A stretch of 64,000 nt of DNA from Burkholderiales bacterium (GTDB lineage Bacteria; Pseudomonadota; Gammaproteobacteria; Burkholderiales; WYBJ01), in assembly GCA_020848435.1 (NCBI GenBank), contig JADLAC010000030.1:62001-126000 (forward strand), given 5' to 3'. A program made the translations under genes and the position numbers. The notes under the pieces are model-generated. The model was not told the DNA's origin and did no database searches. It worked only from the letters and a program-made list of their open reading frames with translations. This document shows positions 16,936 through 25,766 of this stretch, one piece after another (position 1 is the stretch's first letter; each line of letters opens with the position of its first letter).

Positions 16936-17925
16936 GTGAACCTGCGCCAGCTCATCTACCTGCGGGAAGTCGCCAGCAACGGCTTCAGCGTCTCCAGGGC
17001 GGCACGGCGCCTGCACACCTCGCAGCCGGGCCTGAGTCAGCAGATCCTCGCCCTGGAACGCGAGCTGGGCATGACGATCTTCATTCGCGAACGCAACCGC
17101 CTGCTGGGCCTCACGCGCGACGGCGAGCAGATCGTGGCGCGGGCCGGATCGGCGTTGCTCGACATCGACCACATCCGTGAATACGCCAAGGCCGCGACCA
17201 CGCTCGACGCCCGGCCCTTCGTCATCGCCACCACGCACACGCAGGCGCGCTACGTCTTGCCGGAAGTGCTCAGCCGCTTCGCGCGCGAGCATCCGAACGT
17301 GCGCCTCACGCTTCAGCACGGCAATCCGGCGCAGATCCGGCAAGCGCTGATCGCGGGTACGGCGGATATCGGCGTCACGCCCTATGTGCTGCCGAGCGTT
17401 CGCGACATCGCCGTGTTCGAATGCCGCAGCTACCGCCGGATCGTGCTGGCGCCCAAGCACCATCCGCTCACCACGCGCAAGCAATGCTCGCTGCGCGAGC
17501 TGGCGAAACATCCGCTGGTCACGTTCGAGCCCTCGATATCGGCCCGCCAGACGGTGCTGGGCGTATTCGAAGCGGCGGGGCTCGCGCCGAACGTCATCTT
17601 GAGCGCGATCGACGCCGATGTCGTGAAGGCTTGCGTCGAACGCGGCCTGGGTTTGGCCGCGTTGGCCGAGGTCGCCTACGATCCGCTGCGCGATGTCGGC
17701 CTGGCGCTGGTGAAGACGCCCGAGCTGTTTCCGCGCAGCGTCACCCACGTAACCATCCACCGCAAGCATCATCTGCCGGCGTTCGTATTCGATTTCATCG
17801 AGCTGTTGTCGCCGCGCTGGACGCGGGCGAAAGTGGAGCGGGAGCTGGCCTCGCGGCGGGGCGGCGCGACGCCCGCCCAGCCGATCCGGCCTGCGCCCAA
17901 GCCCTCGGCGCAAACATCGGTCTGA
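16936..17925 (+). CDS. CysB-like LysR-family transcriptional regulator
   Basis: The 329-residue regulator starts at GTG 16936. Its helix-turn-helix reads LRQLIYLREVASNGFSVSRA, then HTSQPGLSQQILALERELG and IFIRERNRLLGLTRDGE, matching the CysB/Cbl branch where QPGLSxQI is typical. The effector domain (about 93-300) has TTHTQARYVLPEVL, close to the CysB effector pocket. It is divergent to the crotonase/CoA-transferase/Bug series and is the obvious candidate regulator. Whether it senses a sulfur compound, as CysB does, or the pathway substrate cannot be told. The last 30 residues are Pro/Arg-rich and probably disordered. Confidence 0.92.
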   Translation: MNLRQLIYLREVASNGFSVSRAARRLHTSQPGLSQQILALERELGMTIFIRERNRLLGLTRDGEQIVARAGSALLDIDHIREYAKAATTLDARPFVIATTHTQARYVLPEVLSRFAREHPNVRLTLQHGNPAQIRQALIAGTADIGVTPYVLPSVRDIAVFECRSYRRIVLAPKHHPLTTRKQCSLRELAKHPLVTFEPSISARQTVLGVFEAAGLAPNVILSAIDADVVKACVERGLGLAALAEVAYDPLRDVGLALVKTPELFPRSVTHVTIHRKHHLPAFVFDFIELLSPRWTRAKVERELASRRGGATPAQPIRPAPKPSAQTSV

Positions 17926-17959
17926 AGCTCCCCAATGCCTGGCCAAGGGCGCGATCCGC

Positions 17960-19366
17960 TCACAGCGCCGGGCGCTCCTCGTGCCAGCGCGTCGCGCGCT
18001 GATAGGCGTCGCCGGCGCACAACAACTGCGCTTCGGCGAACGGCCGGCCCATCAACTGGAATGCTGCCGGCAAGCCATTGGCGGTGAAACCCGCCGGCAC
18101 GCTGAGCGCCGGAATGCCGAGGAAATTGGCCGGCCGATTGTTGTGCGAAATTCGATTCACGATCGCGCGGACGTCCTGCGGGCGGTCCGGCCGGGTTTCA
18201 TCGAGCGTCGGCACGGGCCCCACCATGACGGGCGCATGCAGGACATCCACCTTGGCGAAGACCTCGCCGATGAACGCCTGCACCAGGCGCGGGCGCAGCT
18301 CCACCGCCTCCAGGTAGTCGACCGCTGCGATCGCGCAGCCCGCCTGGGTGCGGGTGCGCACGGACAGCGAGTAGTCTTGCGGGCGTTCGCGCATCCAGCG
18401 GGCATGAAAGGCGGCGGCCTCGGCCTGCGAGATGGTATAGGAGACGTCGAACAGCCGCTGCGGATCGGGCACTTCGAGCTCGATGATGCGTGCACCGAGC
18501 GAGCGCAACACGGCCAGGCTTTGGTCCATGCATGCGCGTACGTCGCCGGTCGCGCCGTCGTAGAAGTAATTGACCGGCACGCCCACGCGCAGGCCCTTCA
18601 CCGAACCGCTGAGCGCGCGCTCGTAGCTCGGGACGCGGCTTGCGCTCGCGCTCGGATCGTTCGGGTCCGCGCCGGCGATCACCCGCAGCAGGCGGGCGCA
18701 ATCGCGGGCGGTGCGCGCGAGCACACCCACCGCGTCGTGCGAGCTCGAGCGGGGCAGGGCGCCGTAACGGCTCACCCGCCCGTAGGTCGGCTTGATGCCG
18801 GCCACGCCGTTGGCCGCGGCCGGATGGCGGATCGAGCCGCCGGTGTCGGACCCGAGCGCGCCGAAGCAGGCGCGTGCGGCGACTGCGGCGCCGGAACCGC
18901 TCGACGAGCCGCCGGGTACATGGCGCGGGTTCCATGCATTGCGGCAATCGCCGAAATGCACGTTGTGGCCGGTCGCATCGGCGGCGAACTCCGACATGTT
19001 GAGCGTGCCGAGCCAGATCGCCCCGGCGCGGTACAGCCGCTCGACCACCGTCGCGGTAATCGCCGGACGAAAATCGCGCAGGATCTTGGAGCCGCAGGTA
19101 CAGACCAGGCCCTTGCGATAGAACATGTCCTTGTGCGCGAGCGGCACGCCATGCAAGGGGCCGACGCTCGCCCCCGCGGCGAGGGCGCGATCGGCGGCGC
19201 GCGCCGCCTTGAGCGCCGCCTCGGCTTCGACCGCGATGAAACAGTTGAGCTTCGGTTGCACGCGCTCGATGCGTTCGAGGCAGGCTTGCGTGACTTCGCG
19301 CGACGACAATTCCTTGTTGCGAATCGCCCGCGCGACTTCGACCAGCGTCAGATCGACGATGTCCAT
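17960..19366 (-). CDS. Amidase-signature family amidohydrolase
   Basis: The 468-residue protein has the complete amidase-signature catalytic set: K79 in GVPLAHKDMF, S154 in PGGSSSGSG and the nucleophile S178 in GSDTGGSIRHPAA. These enzymes hydrolyse amides to acids and ammonia in the cytoplasm. The C-terminal half (DPNDPSASASRVPSYERAL, FLGIPALSVPAGFTANGLP) fits AtzF/GatA-like amidases, but no GatB/GatC genes are near, so a catabolic amidase is more likely than glutamyl-tRNA amidotransferase. A Bug receptor is divergent 64 bases away and may import the same amide or its product. Confidence 0.92.
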   Translation of the reverse strand: MDIVDLTLVEVARAIRNKELSSREVTQACLERIERVQPKLNCFIAVEAEAALKAARAADRALAAGASVGPLHGVPLAHKDMFYRKGLVCTCGSKILRDFRPAITATVVERLYRAGAIWLGTLNMSEFAADATGHNVHFGDCRNAWNPRHVPGGSSSGSGAAVAARACFGALGSDTGGSIRHPAAANGVAGIKPTYGRVSRYGALPRSSSHDAVGVLARTARDCARLLRVIAGADPNDPSASASRVPSYERALSGSVKGLRVGVPVNYFYDGATGDVRACMDQSLAVLRSLGARIIELEVPDPQRLFDVSYTISQAEAAAFHARWMRERPQDYSLSVRTRTQAGCAIAAVDYLEAVELRPRLVQAFIGEVFAKVDVLHAPVMVGPVPTLDETRPDRPQDVRAIVNRISHNNRPANFLGIPALSVPAGFTANGLPAAFQLMGRPFAEAQLLCAGDAYQRATRWHEERPAL

Positions 19367-19430
19367 GGTAGTAAAGGTGACGGTGCTTGGTTATGCTTTG
19401 GCGCGATGGATATCATCCCGGAGGATACCT

Positions 19431-20417
19431 ATGTTCGGCTTCATTCGCCGTTTTGGCGTCGCAGCGGCCGTCGCCGCGGCACTGGTTTTGTCTATGCCGC
19501 AAGCGGGCGCGCAGCCGTATCCGGTCAAGCCCGTACGCGTGGTCGATGCCTACCCGCCGGGCGGAACGACGGACTGGCTGGCACGGCTCATCGGGCCCAA
19601 GTTCGTCGAGAGCAAGGGCCAGCCCTGGACGGTTGAGAATCGGCCGGGCGCGCAAGGCATCATCGGCATCCAGTATGTCGCCAAAGCGCCCGCGGACGGC
19701 TACACGCTGCTGATGTTCACGGCGAGCCAGGCCATTCATTCCAGCTACTACAAGAATCTGCCCTACGACCTGGTGCGCGATTTCGCGCCGATCACCTTGG
19801 CCACCATGACCATCAACGTCTTGCTGGTCCATCCCACCGTCCCGGCCAGGAACGTGCGCCAGTTGATCGCGCTGGCGAAGGCGCGGCCAGGGCAGCTCGA
19901 GTACGCCTCCGCCGGCCTGGGATCGCAAAATCATCTCGCGGTCGAGCTGCTGAAATTCATGACCGGCACCGACATGACGCACATTCCCTACAAGAGCACC
20001 CAGTCGGCGGTCACCGACATTCTTTCCGGGCGCATCGCCTTCATGTTCGGGCCCGTATCGACGTTCCTGCCGCATATCCAGAGCGGGCGCATACGGCCGA
20101 TCGCGATCGGCTCGGCCAAGCGCTCGAACGCGTTGCCCGATGTGCCCACCGTAGCCGAATCGGGCGTGCCTGGGTATCAGACCACCAATTCGACCGGCGT
20201 GCTGGCGCCCGCCGGTACGCCGAAGCAGATCGTGAGCGAGCTCAACACCGAGATCGTGCGCATCCTCAATCTGCCCGACGTCCGCCAGCGCCTGATCGCG
20301 AGCGGCGCCGAGCCGCTGGGCACTTCGGCCGAGGAATTCGGCGACTACCTGCGAGCGGAATCCGCCAAGTGGGGGAAGCTCATCAAGGACATCAAGCTCA
20401 CGCCGCAGCAGTGGTGA
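19431..20417 (+). CDS. Bug-family TTT substrate-binding protein
   Basis: ATG 19431 has GGAGG seven bases upstream. The 328-residue product has a signal peptide (GVAAAVAAALVLSMPQAGAQ) and the Bug pattern, slightly altered: VVDAYPPGGTTDWLAR, ENRPGAQGIIGIQ, ADGYTLLMFTA and IPYKSTQSAVTDILSGRIA, where the usual YKG is YKS, so the ligand pocket may differ from the other copies. It is divergent to the amidase gene. Confidence 0.92.
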   Translation: MFGFIRRFGVAAAVAAALVLSMPQAGAQPYPVKPVRVVDAYPPGGTTDWLARLIGPKFVESKGQPWTVENRPGAQGIIGIQYVAKAPADGYTLLMFTASQAIHSSYYKNLPYDLVRDFAPITLATMTINVLLVHPTVPARNVRQLIALAKARPGQLEYASAGLGSQNHLAVELLKFMTGTDMTHIPYKSTQSAVTDILSGRIAFMFGPVSTFLPHIQSGRIRPIAIGSAKRSNALPDVPTVAESGVPGYQTTNSTGVLAPAGTPKQIVSELNTEIVRILNLPDVRQRLIASGAEPLGTSAEEFGDYLRAESAKWGKLIKDIKLTPQQW

Positions 20418-20422
20418 GCGCG

Positions 20423-20452
20423 CGCCGAGCGTCCTCGGCCCGAGGTTCGGCG
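20423..20452. terminator. Strong GC hairpin between convergent genes
   Basis: Nested stems CGCCGA/TCGGCG and CCTCG/CGAGG around a GCC loop begin 6 bases after the Bug stop codon. No T-run follows, so this is a terminator-like or mRNA-end hairpin rather than a canonical intrinsic terminator. Confidence 0.35.
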
Positions 20453-20503
20453 CTGAACTGCCCAGGCTGCAAGCGTACGTCGAATGTGCAGCGGATTGCG
20501 GAT

Positions 20504-21487
20504 TCAGGATCTTGTGGATCCGCTTGCCGGTTCGTGCAGCACCCGCAGGATCGCGGCCTCGATGCGCTCGCGATCGGGCAGCGCGGCGCGTTCCAGCGGC
20601 GGGCTGTAGGGAATCGGCACCCCGATGCCGCACACCCGCTCGACCGGGGCGCGTAGTGCGCGAAACGTTGCTGCATCTTCCACCACGAGCGCGGTGATCT
20701 CGGCGGCGGCCGAGCAGGTGGGCGGGGCCTCGTCGACGACTACCAGGCGGCCGGTCTTGCGCACCGAATCCCGAATCGTGCTCACGTCCAGCGGCACCAG
20801 CGTGCGCGGGTCGACGACTTCGACCGATATCCCGCGGCGCGCCAGCGCCTGCGCCACCGCCAGTGCTTCCTGAACGTAATAGCCGAGCGCGACCACGCTG
20901 ACATCGGTGCCGCTACGCTTGATCGCGGCGACGCCCAAGGGCACCAGGTGATCGCCCTCGGGCACCGCGGCGATGGCATCGTTCAAGCGCACGCACTCGA
21001 ACGACACGACCGGGTTGTCGTCGCGTATGGCACTCTTGAGCAGCCCCTTGGCGTCGGCTGGGTTCGAAGGCAGGATGATCTTGAGCCCCGCCAGGTGCAT
21101 CCAGATGGAATACGGGCTTTGCGAGTGCTGCGCGGCGAGTCCCAGGCCGCCCCCGCTGGTGCAGCGGAAGGTCACCGGGAAATCGGCTTGGCCACCGAGC
21201 ATGTAGCGGATCTTGCTCGCCTGGTTGACGATCTGGTCCATAGCGACGAAGGAAAACGTGACCGAGCGCCAATTGACGATCGGCCGGTAGCCGCACGCCG
21301 CCGCGCCCAGTCCCATGCCGGTGAATGCAGCCTCCGAGATCGGCGTCAATCGCGCCCGTTGCGGGCCGAACTGCTGCACCAGCTTGCCGGTGAATTCCGT
21401 GCCGAGGGCGATGACCTTGGGATCGCGTCGCATCTCCTCGGCGATCGCCTCGTCGAGGGCCTGGGCGAAGCTCAGAGATCTACTCAT
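20504..21487 (-). CDS. 2-oxoacid dehydrogenase E1 component, beta subunit
   Basis: The 327-residue protein matches the beta subunit of pyruvate/acetoin/branched-chain 2-oxoacid dehydrogenase E1: SFAQALDEAIAEEMRRDPKV, TPISEAAFTGMGLGAAACG, a transketolase-like pyrimidine-binding domain, and the C-terminal domain with EVVDPRTLVPLDVSTI and VVVDEAP. It overlaps the alpha gene by 8 bases. With alpha it decarboxylates a 2-oxoacid on thiamine diphosphate. No E2 or E3 gene follows in the window, so the partner acyltransferase must come from elsewhere, or the pair works with an acetoin-type system. Confidence 0.92.
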   Translation of the reverse strand: MSRSLSFAQALDEAIAEEMRRDPKVIALGTEFTGKLVQQFGPQRARLTPISEAAFTGMGLGAAACGYRPIVNWRSVTFSFVAMDQIVNQASKIRYMLGGQADFPVTFRCTSGGGLGLAAQHSQSPYSIWMHLAGLKIILPSNPADAKGLLKSAIRDDNPVVSFECVRLNDAIAAVPEGDHLVPLGVAAIKRSGTDVSVVALGYYVQEALAVAQALARRGISVEVVDPRTLVPLDVSTIRDSVRKTGRLVVVDEAPPTCSAAAEITALVVEDAATFRALRAPVERVCGIGVPIPYSPPLERAALPDRERIEAAILRVLHEPASGSTRS

Positions 21488-22493
21488 CGTGCGTCCCGCA
21501 GGCACGGGCCGGATGGCAGCAGGAAGCGGCGAACACATCCTCCAGCAATGCCTCGCGGCCGGGGAAGGGGCTCGCCTGCGCGAAAGCGATGGCCTCATCG
21601 ACGTCCCCGCGCACCTGCATGCGCATCGCTGTGAGCCCTTCTTCGGTCAGCGTGCGCCGCGACAGCAAGGCGGAGGCGAGCCGCGCGATCGGATCGCGGG
21701 CTCGCCACGCGGCCAGCTCGGTGCTCGGCCGCGTCTCCGCCGGAATCGTAGCGCGCAACATGTTGTGGAAGTGCCAGCGATACGTGCGGCATTCGATGAG
21801 ACTCGGGCCGTCGCCTTCGCGGGCCCGATCGACCGCCGCGCGCGCGGCCTCGAACACCGCCATCGCGTCGTTGCCGTCGATCGACACCGCGGGCATGCCG
21901 TAGCCCGCTGCCCGCACGGCGATGTCCGTCGTCCGATGCTGGACGTCGATCGGGCTGCTCCCGCCGTAAAGATTGTTCTCGCACACGAACACCAGCGGCA
22001 ACGACCACAACGCGCTGATGTTGAGCGTCTCGTGGAATTCGCCTTCTGCCACCGCGCCATCGCCGAAGAAACACACGGCGACTTGGCGCTTGCCGTCGAG
22101 CTGCGCGGCCAGCGCGGCGCCGGCGGCGAGCGGCAGCCCGCCCGCGACGATACCGTTCGCGCCCAGCATCCCGACCGAGAAATCGGCGATGTGCATCGAC
22201 CCGCCCTTGCCCTTGCAGTAGCCGTCGATGCGGCCGAACAGCTCGGCCATCATGCGCTTGATATCGGCGCCCTTGGCGATGCAGTGACCGTGGCCGCGGT
22301 GGGTGCTGGTGACCCGATCGGCGCGCGTGAGCGCGGCGCAAACGCCCACGGCGACCGCTTCCTGACCCACGTAGGGATGGATCGCCCCATAGATGTCGCC
22401 GCCGGCGCGCAGGCCGATGATGCGCTCGTCGAACTCGCGTATGAGCAGCATCTGACGCAGCATCGGCAGAGGATCCGGCACTTCTCGCGGCAT
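21480..22493 (-). CDS. 2-oxoacid dehydrogenase E1 component, alpha subunit
   Basis: This is a 337-residue protein from ATG 22493 (GGGAG 9 bases upstream); ATG 22595, giving 371 residues, is also possible. The thiamine-diphosphate motif starts at GDGAVAEGEFHETLN and ends with the ENN of FVCENNLYG. The LIREFDERI opening, RGHGHCIAKGADI and KGGSMHIAD are those of acetoin/pyruvate dehydrogenase E1 alpha chains. It is the first gene of the pair. The 151 bases before the racemase-like gene are intergenic and should hold both promoters. Confidence 0.92.
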   Translation of the reverse strand: MPREVPDPLPMLRQMLLIREFDERIIGLRAGGDIYGAIHPYVGQEAVAVGVCAALTRADRVTSTHRGHGHCIAKGADIKRMMAELFGRIDGYCKGKGGSMHIADFSVGMLGANGIVAGGLPLAAGAALAAQLDGKRQVAVCFFGDGAVAEGEFHETLNISALWSLPLVFVCENNLYGGSSPIDVQHRTTDIAVRAAGYGMPAVSIDGNDAMAVFEAARAAVDRAREGDGPSLIECRTYRWHFHNMLRATIPAETRPSTELAAWRARDPIARLASALLSRRTLTEEGLTAMRMQVRGDVDEAIAFAQASPFPGREALLEDVFAASCCHPARACGTHDE

Positions 22494-22744
22494 GAGCGGC
22501 GACTCCCTGGCGGTGGCGCGCGCGGGCGCCGTGATCGATTCTAGCTTGCCGATCGGCATGCCGGCTGCTCGAGCTACAAGCGCTTCGGCGTGCATTCCGG
22601 CGAGACCTTCGCCGCCGCGGGGCGCCGCCGCAGAACGTTCCTGGAGCGTGCGCGCGGAGCTTGTCAGGGTGCTTGCCTAGCCTCGGCCGATTTGCGAGAA
22701 TCGACCGCAACTTCATGATTTCATGCGTTGTCACGCATCCGCCC

Positions 22745-23401
22745 ATGTCCCGAGCACGGATCGCCCTGGTGCACGCGACCGCCTTGGCGATCGATCCGAT
22801 CCGTGAGGCCTTCGCCACCGGCTGGCCGCAGGCGCAAGTCACGCATCTGCTGGACGACTCGCTGGCGACCGACTTGGCGGCCGCGGGTGAGATCAGCGCG
22901 CACATGATCGAACGCTTCGTCACGCTCGCCCGCTACAGCGCGAGCTGCGGCGCCGATGCGATCCTGTTCACGTGCTCCGCCTTCGGCGTCGCGATCGAAG
23001 CGGCGCGCGCGGCGGTGAGCATTCCGGTGTTGAAACCGAACGAGGCGATGTTCGATGAGGCGCTCGAATGCGGCCGGCGCATCGGGCTCGTGTCGACCTT
23101 CGAGCCGAGCATTCCTTCGATGGTGCGCGAGCTACAGGAAGAGGCGCAGCGGCGCTCGATCGCCATCTGCGTTCGCAGCCATACGGTGGCGCATGCCATG
23201 GCCGCGCTCCAACACGGCGACGCGCAGCGGCACGACGACCTGATCGCTCACGATTGCGCGCTGTTCGACGATTGCGACGTCGTGATGCTGGCGCAGTTTT
23301 CGATGGCACGCGCCGCGTCCGGCATCAAGCCGCGCCCCGGCCAGCGCATGCTGACGAGCCCCTTGTCCGCGGTCTCGCGCCTGAAGCGAGATCTCGCTTA
23401 G
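22745..23401 (+). CDS. Asp/Glu/hydantoin racemase-like protein lacking the second catalytic Cys
   Basis: The 218-residue protein follows the Asp/Glu racemase fold, with ALVHATALAIDPI at the start, the first cysteine in ILFTCSAFG, and IPVLKPNEAMFDEAL. Two-base racemases use a second cysteine in a C-terminal GC-type motif; here that place reads VVMLAQFSMA with no Cys. It may therefore be a one-Cys enzyme such as a maleate-isomerase or decarboxylase-like relative, or a binding protein. The start at 22745 is chosen by homology; no good ribosome site is visible and ATG 22715 is an alternative. Confidence 0.75.
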   Translation: MSRARIALVHATALAIDPIREAFATGWPQAQVTHLLDDSLATDLAAAGEISAHMIERFVTLARYSASCGADAILFTCSAFGVAIEAARAAVSIPVLKPNEAMFDEALECGRRIGLVSTFEPSIPSMVRELQEEAQRRSIAICVRSHTVAHAMAALQHGDAQRHDDLIAHDCALFDDCDVVMLAQFSMARAASGIKPRPGQRMLTSPLSAVSRLKRDLA

Positions 23402-23620
23402 CCAGCGACGTACGGCAGCGGCGCAGCGGGTAGCCCCGCGCGCCGGCATTGCGCGGACAAACGCGTGGGCGCTTCACGGCGATCGCGCCAGTGCGCTGCG
23501 GATAGGGGCGAGCGCGTTGCACGCGGCGTGCTCGGACGCGGCACTGTTGCGGTCGAGGAAGAAGAACAACATGGCGAGCCCCCGGATTGCAGCATCCATC
23601 GCCCGCGGCCGAGGATGGCC

Positions 23621-24313
23621 ATGCTAGCCGCATGGCTGAAATCGGATGCGTTTCCGCGCATCCTGCCGTTCGCGTTGTTCATGCTGTTCGTCGCCGCGGG
23701 CGGCCTGGTCCCGGCACCCGTGCCCGTTCCTCCCGGCGAGTGGGACGCGCGCTGGATCTATGCCGCCCGCGCGCTGATCGCCGGCATCGCATTGGTGCTG
23801 TTGTGGCACCGGTTCGAGGAGCTGCGTTCCACGCCTCGCTTGACGGCGGCGGACTGGCTGCTGGCCTTGATCGCCGGTGTCGGCGTGCTCGTCATCTGGG
23901 TCATGCTCGACGAGGGCTGGATTACCTTCGAGCTCGGCGCCGGATTCGATCCGCGCCGCTTCGGCTCGGAAGATCTCGCTTGGCCGCAGACGATCTTCAG
24001 GCTCCTCGGGCTTGCGATCGTCGTGCCGATCGCCGAGGAGTTGTTCTGGCGCTCGTTCCTCATGCGCTGGCTGGAGCGGCAGAATTTCCTCGCGGTGGCA
24101 CCCGGCAGCGTGGGCATGCGCGCGCTCGTCATCACGAGCGTGCTGTTTGCGCTCGAGCATAGCCAATGGCTCGCAGGCTTGATCGCCGGCCTGGTCTATG
24201 GCTGGCTTTACATTCGCACCGGCAAGCTGTGGGTGCCTGTCATCGCCCATGCCGTGACCAATGGATTGCTTGGTGGGTATATTCTGTATACCCGCGATTG
24301 GCGCTTCTGGTGA
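23621..24313 (+). CDS. CPBP-family membrane protease (exosortase-associated CAAX protease-related type)
   Basis: This 230-residue protein with about six membrane helices has the Abi/CPBP glutamic protease motifs: IAEELFWRSFLMRWL (EExxxR), LFALEHSQW (FxxxH) and VIAHAVTN (HxxxN). ATG 23621 has GAGG six bases upstream; ATG 23615 overlaps that site. The length and layout fit the CAAX-protease-related proteins that accompany exosortase systems. Two PEP-CTERM proteins occur in this window (43166-44449 and 52411-53346), which supports a place in that protein-sorting system. The exosortase gene itself is not here. A 219-base region upstream holds no gene that I can support. Confidence 0.82.
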   Translation: MLAAWLKSDAFPRILPFALFMLFVAAGGLVPAPVPVPPGEWDARWIYAARALIAGIALVLLWHRFEELRSTPRLTAADWLLALIAGVGVLVIWVMLDEGWITFELGAGFDPRRFGSEDLAWPQTIFRLLGLAIVVPIAEELFWRSFLMRWLERQNFLAVAPGSVGMRALVITSVLFALEHSQWLAGLIAGLVYGWLYIRTGKLWVPVIAHAVTNGLLGGYILYTRDWRFW

Positions 24314-24462
24314 GGATGCTGAGCCTCCAACCGGGTGCTCGATTTTTTTTGCCGGCTCATGCGTCAAATTGGCGCGGCAGCCGGAATCGAATCCAGCTAA
24401 GCTAAGCACGTGGCATGTCGATTGCTGCGTGCTGAGGCAACCAGCGCAGCCGGAGGTGTCCG

Positions 24463-25548
24463 ATGCACACTCGCTTGTCTTCCCCGCTCGCCCGCGTGCC
24501 GGCATGCACCCGCGGTGCCGCCCGGCGGTATTCGAGCTTTGCAGCGCTTTGCAGCGTGCTAGTTGGCGCCATGGTCAGTGCTGCCGGTGCGGTCGAAATG
24601 CAGCGCCCCGAGGCGCGACAGGAAGCGCCAAGCGCCGGCCCGATCCGAAACATGGATGCGTTGTCGGTCGTGTTGCTGCGCGCCAATGCGCCCAAGGACG
24701 CGCGCAGCTCGACCTCGCTCGGCACCCAGCGCCAAGGTAGCGGCATCGTCATCGACGACCACGGCCTCATTCTCACGATCGGCTACCTGATCCTCGAAGC
24801 CGAGGGCATCGAAGTCATCCCGGCCGACGGCAAGGCCGTGCCGGCGACCGCCATCGGCTACGATCACGCTACCGGCTTCGGCCTGGTCCGCGCCTCGCTG
24901 CCGCTGGCGATCAAGCCGATCGAGCTCGGCAACTCCGATGCGCTGCCCGAACGTGAACCGGTGCTCATTGCCGGCTTCGATGGTGTGGCCCCGGCATACG
25001 TGGTATCGAAGCGCCAATTCGCGGGTTTCTGGGAGTACATGCTGGATAAAGCGATCTTCACCGCGCCGGCCACGGTGAATTGGAGCGGTGCGGCCTTGAT
25101 CGGTCGCGACGGCAAGCTCTACGGCGTCGGCTCGCTGGTCGTCACGGACGCGATCAAGCCCCAGACCTACTCGCCGGGCAACATGTTCGTTCCCATCGAT
25201 TTGCTCAAGCCGATCCTGGGCGACCTGATCGGCAGCGGCCGCGTCCCCGGTCCGGCCCGGCCGTGGATCGGCGTGAACACACAGGAGATGCAAGGCGGTC
25301 ACCTCGTCGTCACCCGCGTGACGCGCGACGGTCCGGCCGAAAAAGGCGGCCTCAAGGAAGGCGACATCATCGTTCGACTCGGCGGCGAGCAGGTCACCAG
25401 CCAAGTCGACTTCTATCGCAAGCTCTGGGGCAAGGGACCGGCAGGCACCAAGATTCCGCTATCGGTGCTTCAGGGCGCGGAGGTGAAAGACCTCGTCATC
25501 GAGTCCATCGACCGCAGCCAGCACTTGCGGGCTCGCGCGATCTACTAG
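24463..25548 (+). CDS. DegP-like trypsin-fold protein with PDZ domain and lost catalytic residues
   Basis: The 361-residue protein has an N-terminal signal-like segment (SSFAALCSVLVGAMVSAAGA), a trypsin-like domain (about 65-250) and a PDZ domain (about 265-350: AEKGGLKEGDIIVRLGGEQV). It aligns with DegP/HtrA landmarks, but the catalytic His position reads Y108 (GLILTIGYLI), and the DxxTD position reads DHATG, so the Asp is also missing. The Ser region reads NWSGAAL, with S208 possibly kept. It is probably an inactive or altered periplasmic protease-fold protein that binds protein ends. An adjacent membrane protease gene lies 150 bases upstream in the same direction. Confidence 0.82.
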   Translation: MHTRLSSPLARVPACTRGAARRYSSFAALCSVLVGAMVSAAGAVEMQRPEARQEAPSAGPIRNMDALSVVLLRANAPKDARSSTSLGTQRQGSGIVIDDHGLILTIGYLILEAEGIEVIPADGKAVPATAIGYDHATGFGLVRASLPLAIKPIELGNSDALPEREPVLIAGFDGVAPAYVVSKRQFAGFWEYMLDKAIFTAPATVNWSGAALIGRDGKLYGVGSLVVTDAIKPQTYSPGNMFVPIDLLKPILGDLIGSGRVPGPARPWIGVNTQEMQGGHLVVTRVTRDGPAEKGGLKEGDIIVRLGGEQVTSQVDFYRKLWGKGPAGTKIPLSVLQGAEVKDLVIESIDRSQHLRARAIY

Positions 25549-25655
25549 GAGCCTGTCGGATCGCGTGCGTTCATTCGCAGGCGAGCCGCAGTGGAGAGTG
25601 AGATTCCCTGGCGCTGGCGAAGGAGGGATTAGTCCGACCCCGGTCCGACCCCTCC
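25545..25655. repeat. Dispersed-repeat patch: shared 16-mer plus GTCCGACCCC direct repeats in a dyad
   Basis: CTAGGAGCCTGTCGGA (25545-25560, including the upstream TAG stop) matches 16857-16872 in inverse orientation. Further on, GTCCGACCCC occurs at 25632 and 25643, enclosed by GGAGGG (25622-25627) and CCCTCC (25650-25655). The GTCCGACC core is the reverse complement of the repeats at 4526-4594. Confidence 0.5.
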
Positions 25656-25766
25656 GCTCGGTGGCAATCACCGAAGGCACACGGCAGCACGCTGCTCGCC
25701 GCTCGGATCGGCGCGGTGCTCTGTTATCATCGAGCGGCCCACCGCCGCCAATCAGGAGCGCTCGCA

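Noticed and set aside
24314-24462. Intrinsic terminator at the T-run after the membrane protease gene
   Set aside because: The run of eight T precedes the CCGGCT/AGCCGG hairpin rather than following it, so the order is wrong for the plus strand.
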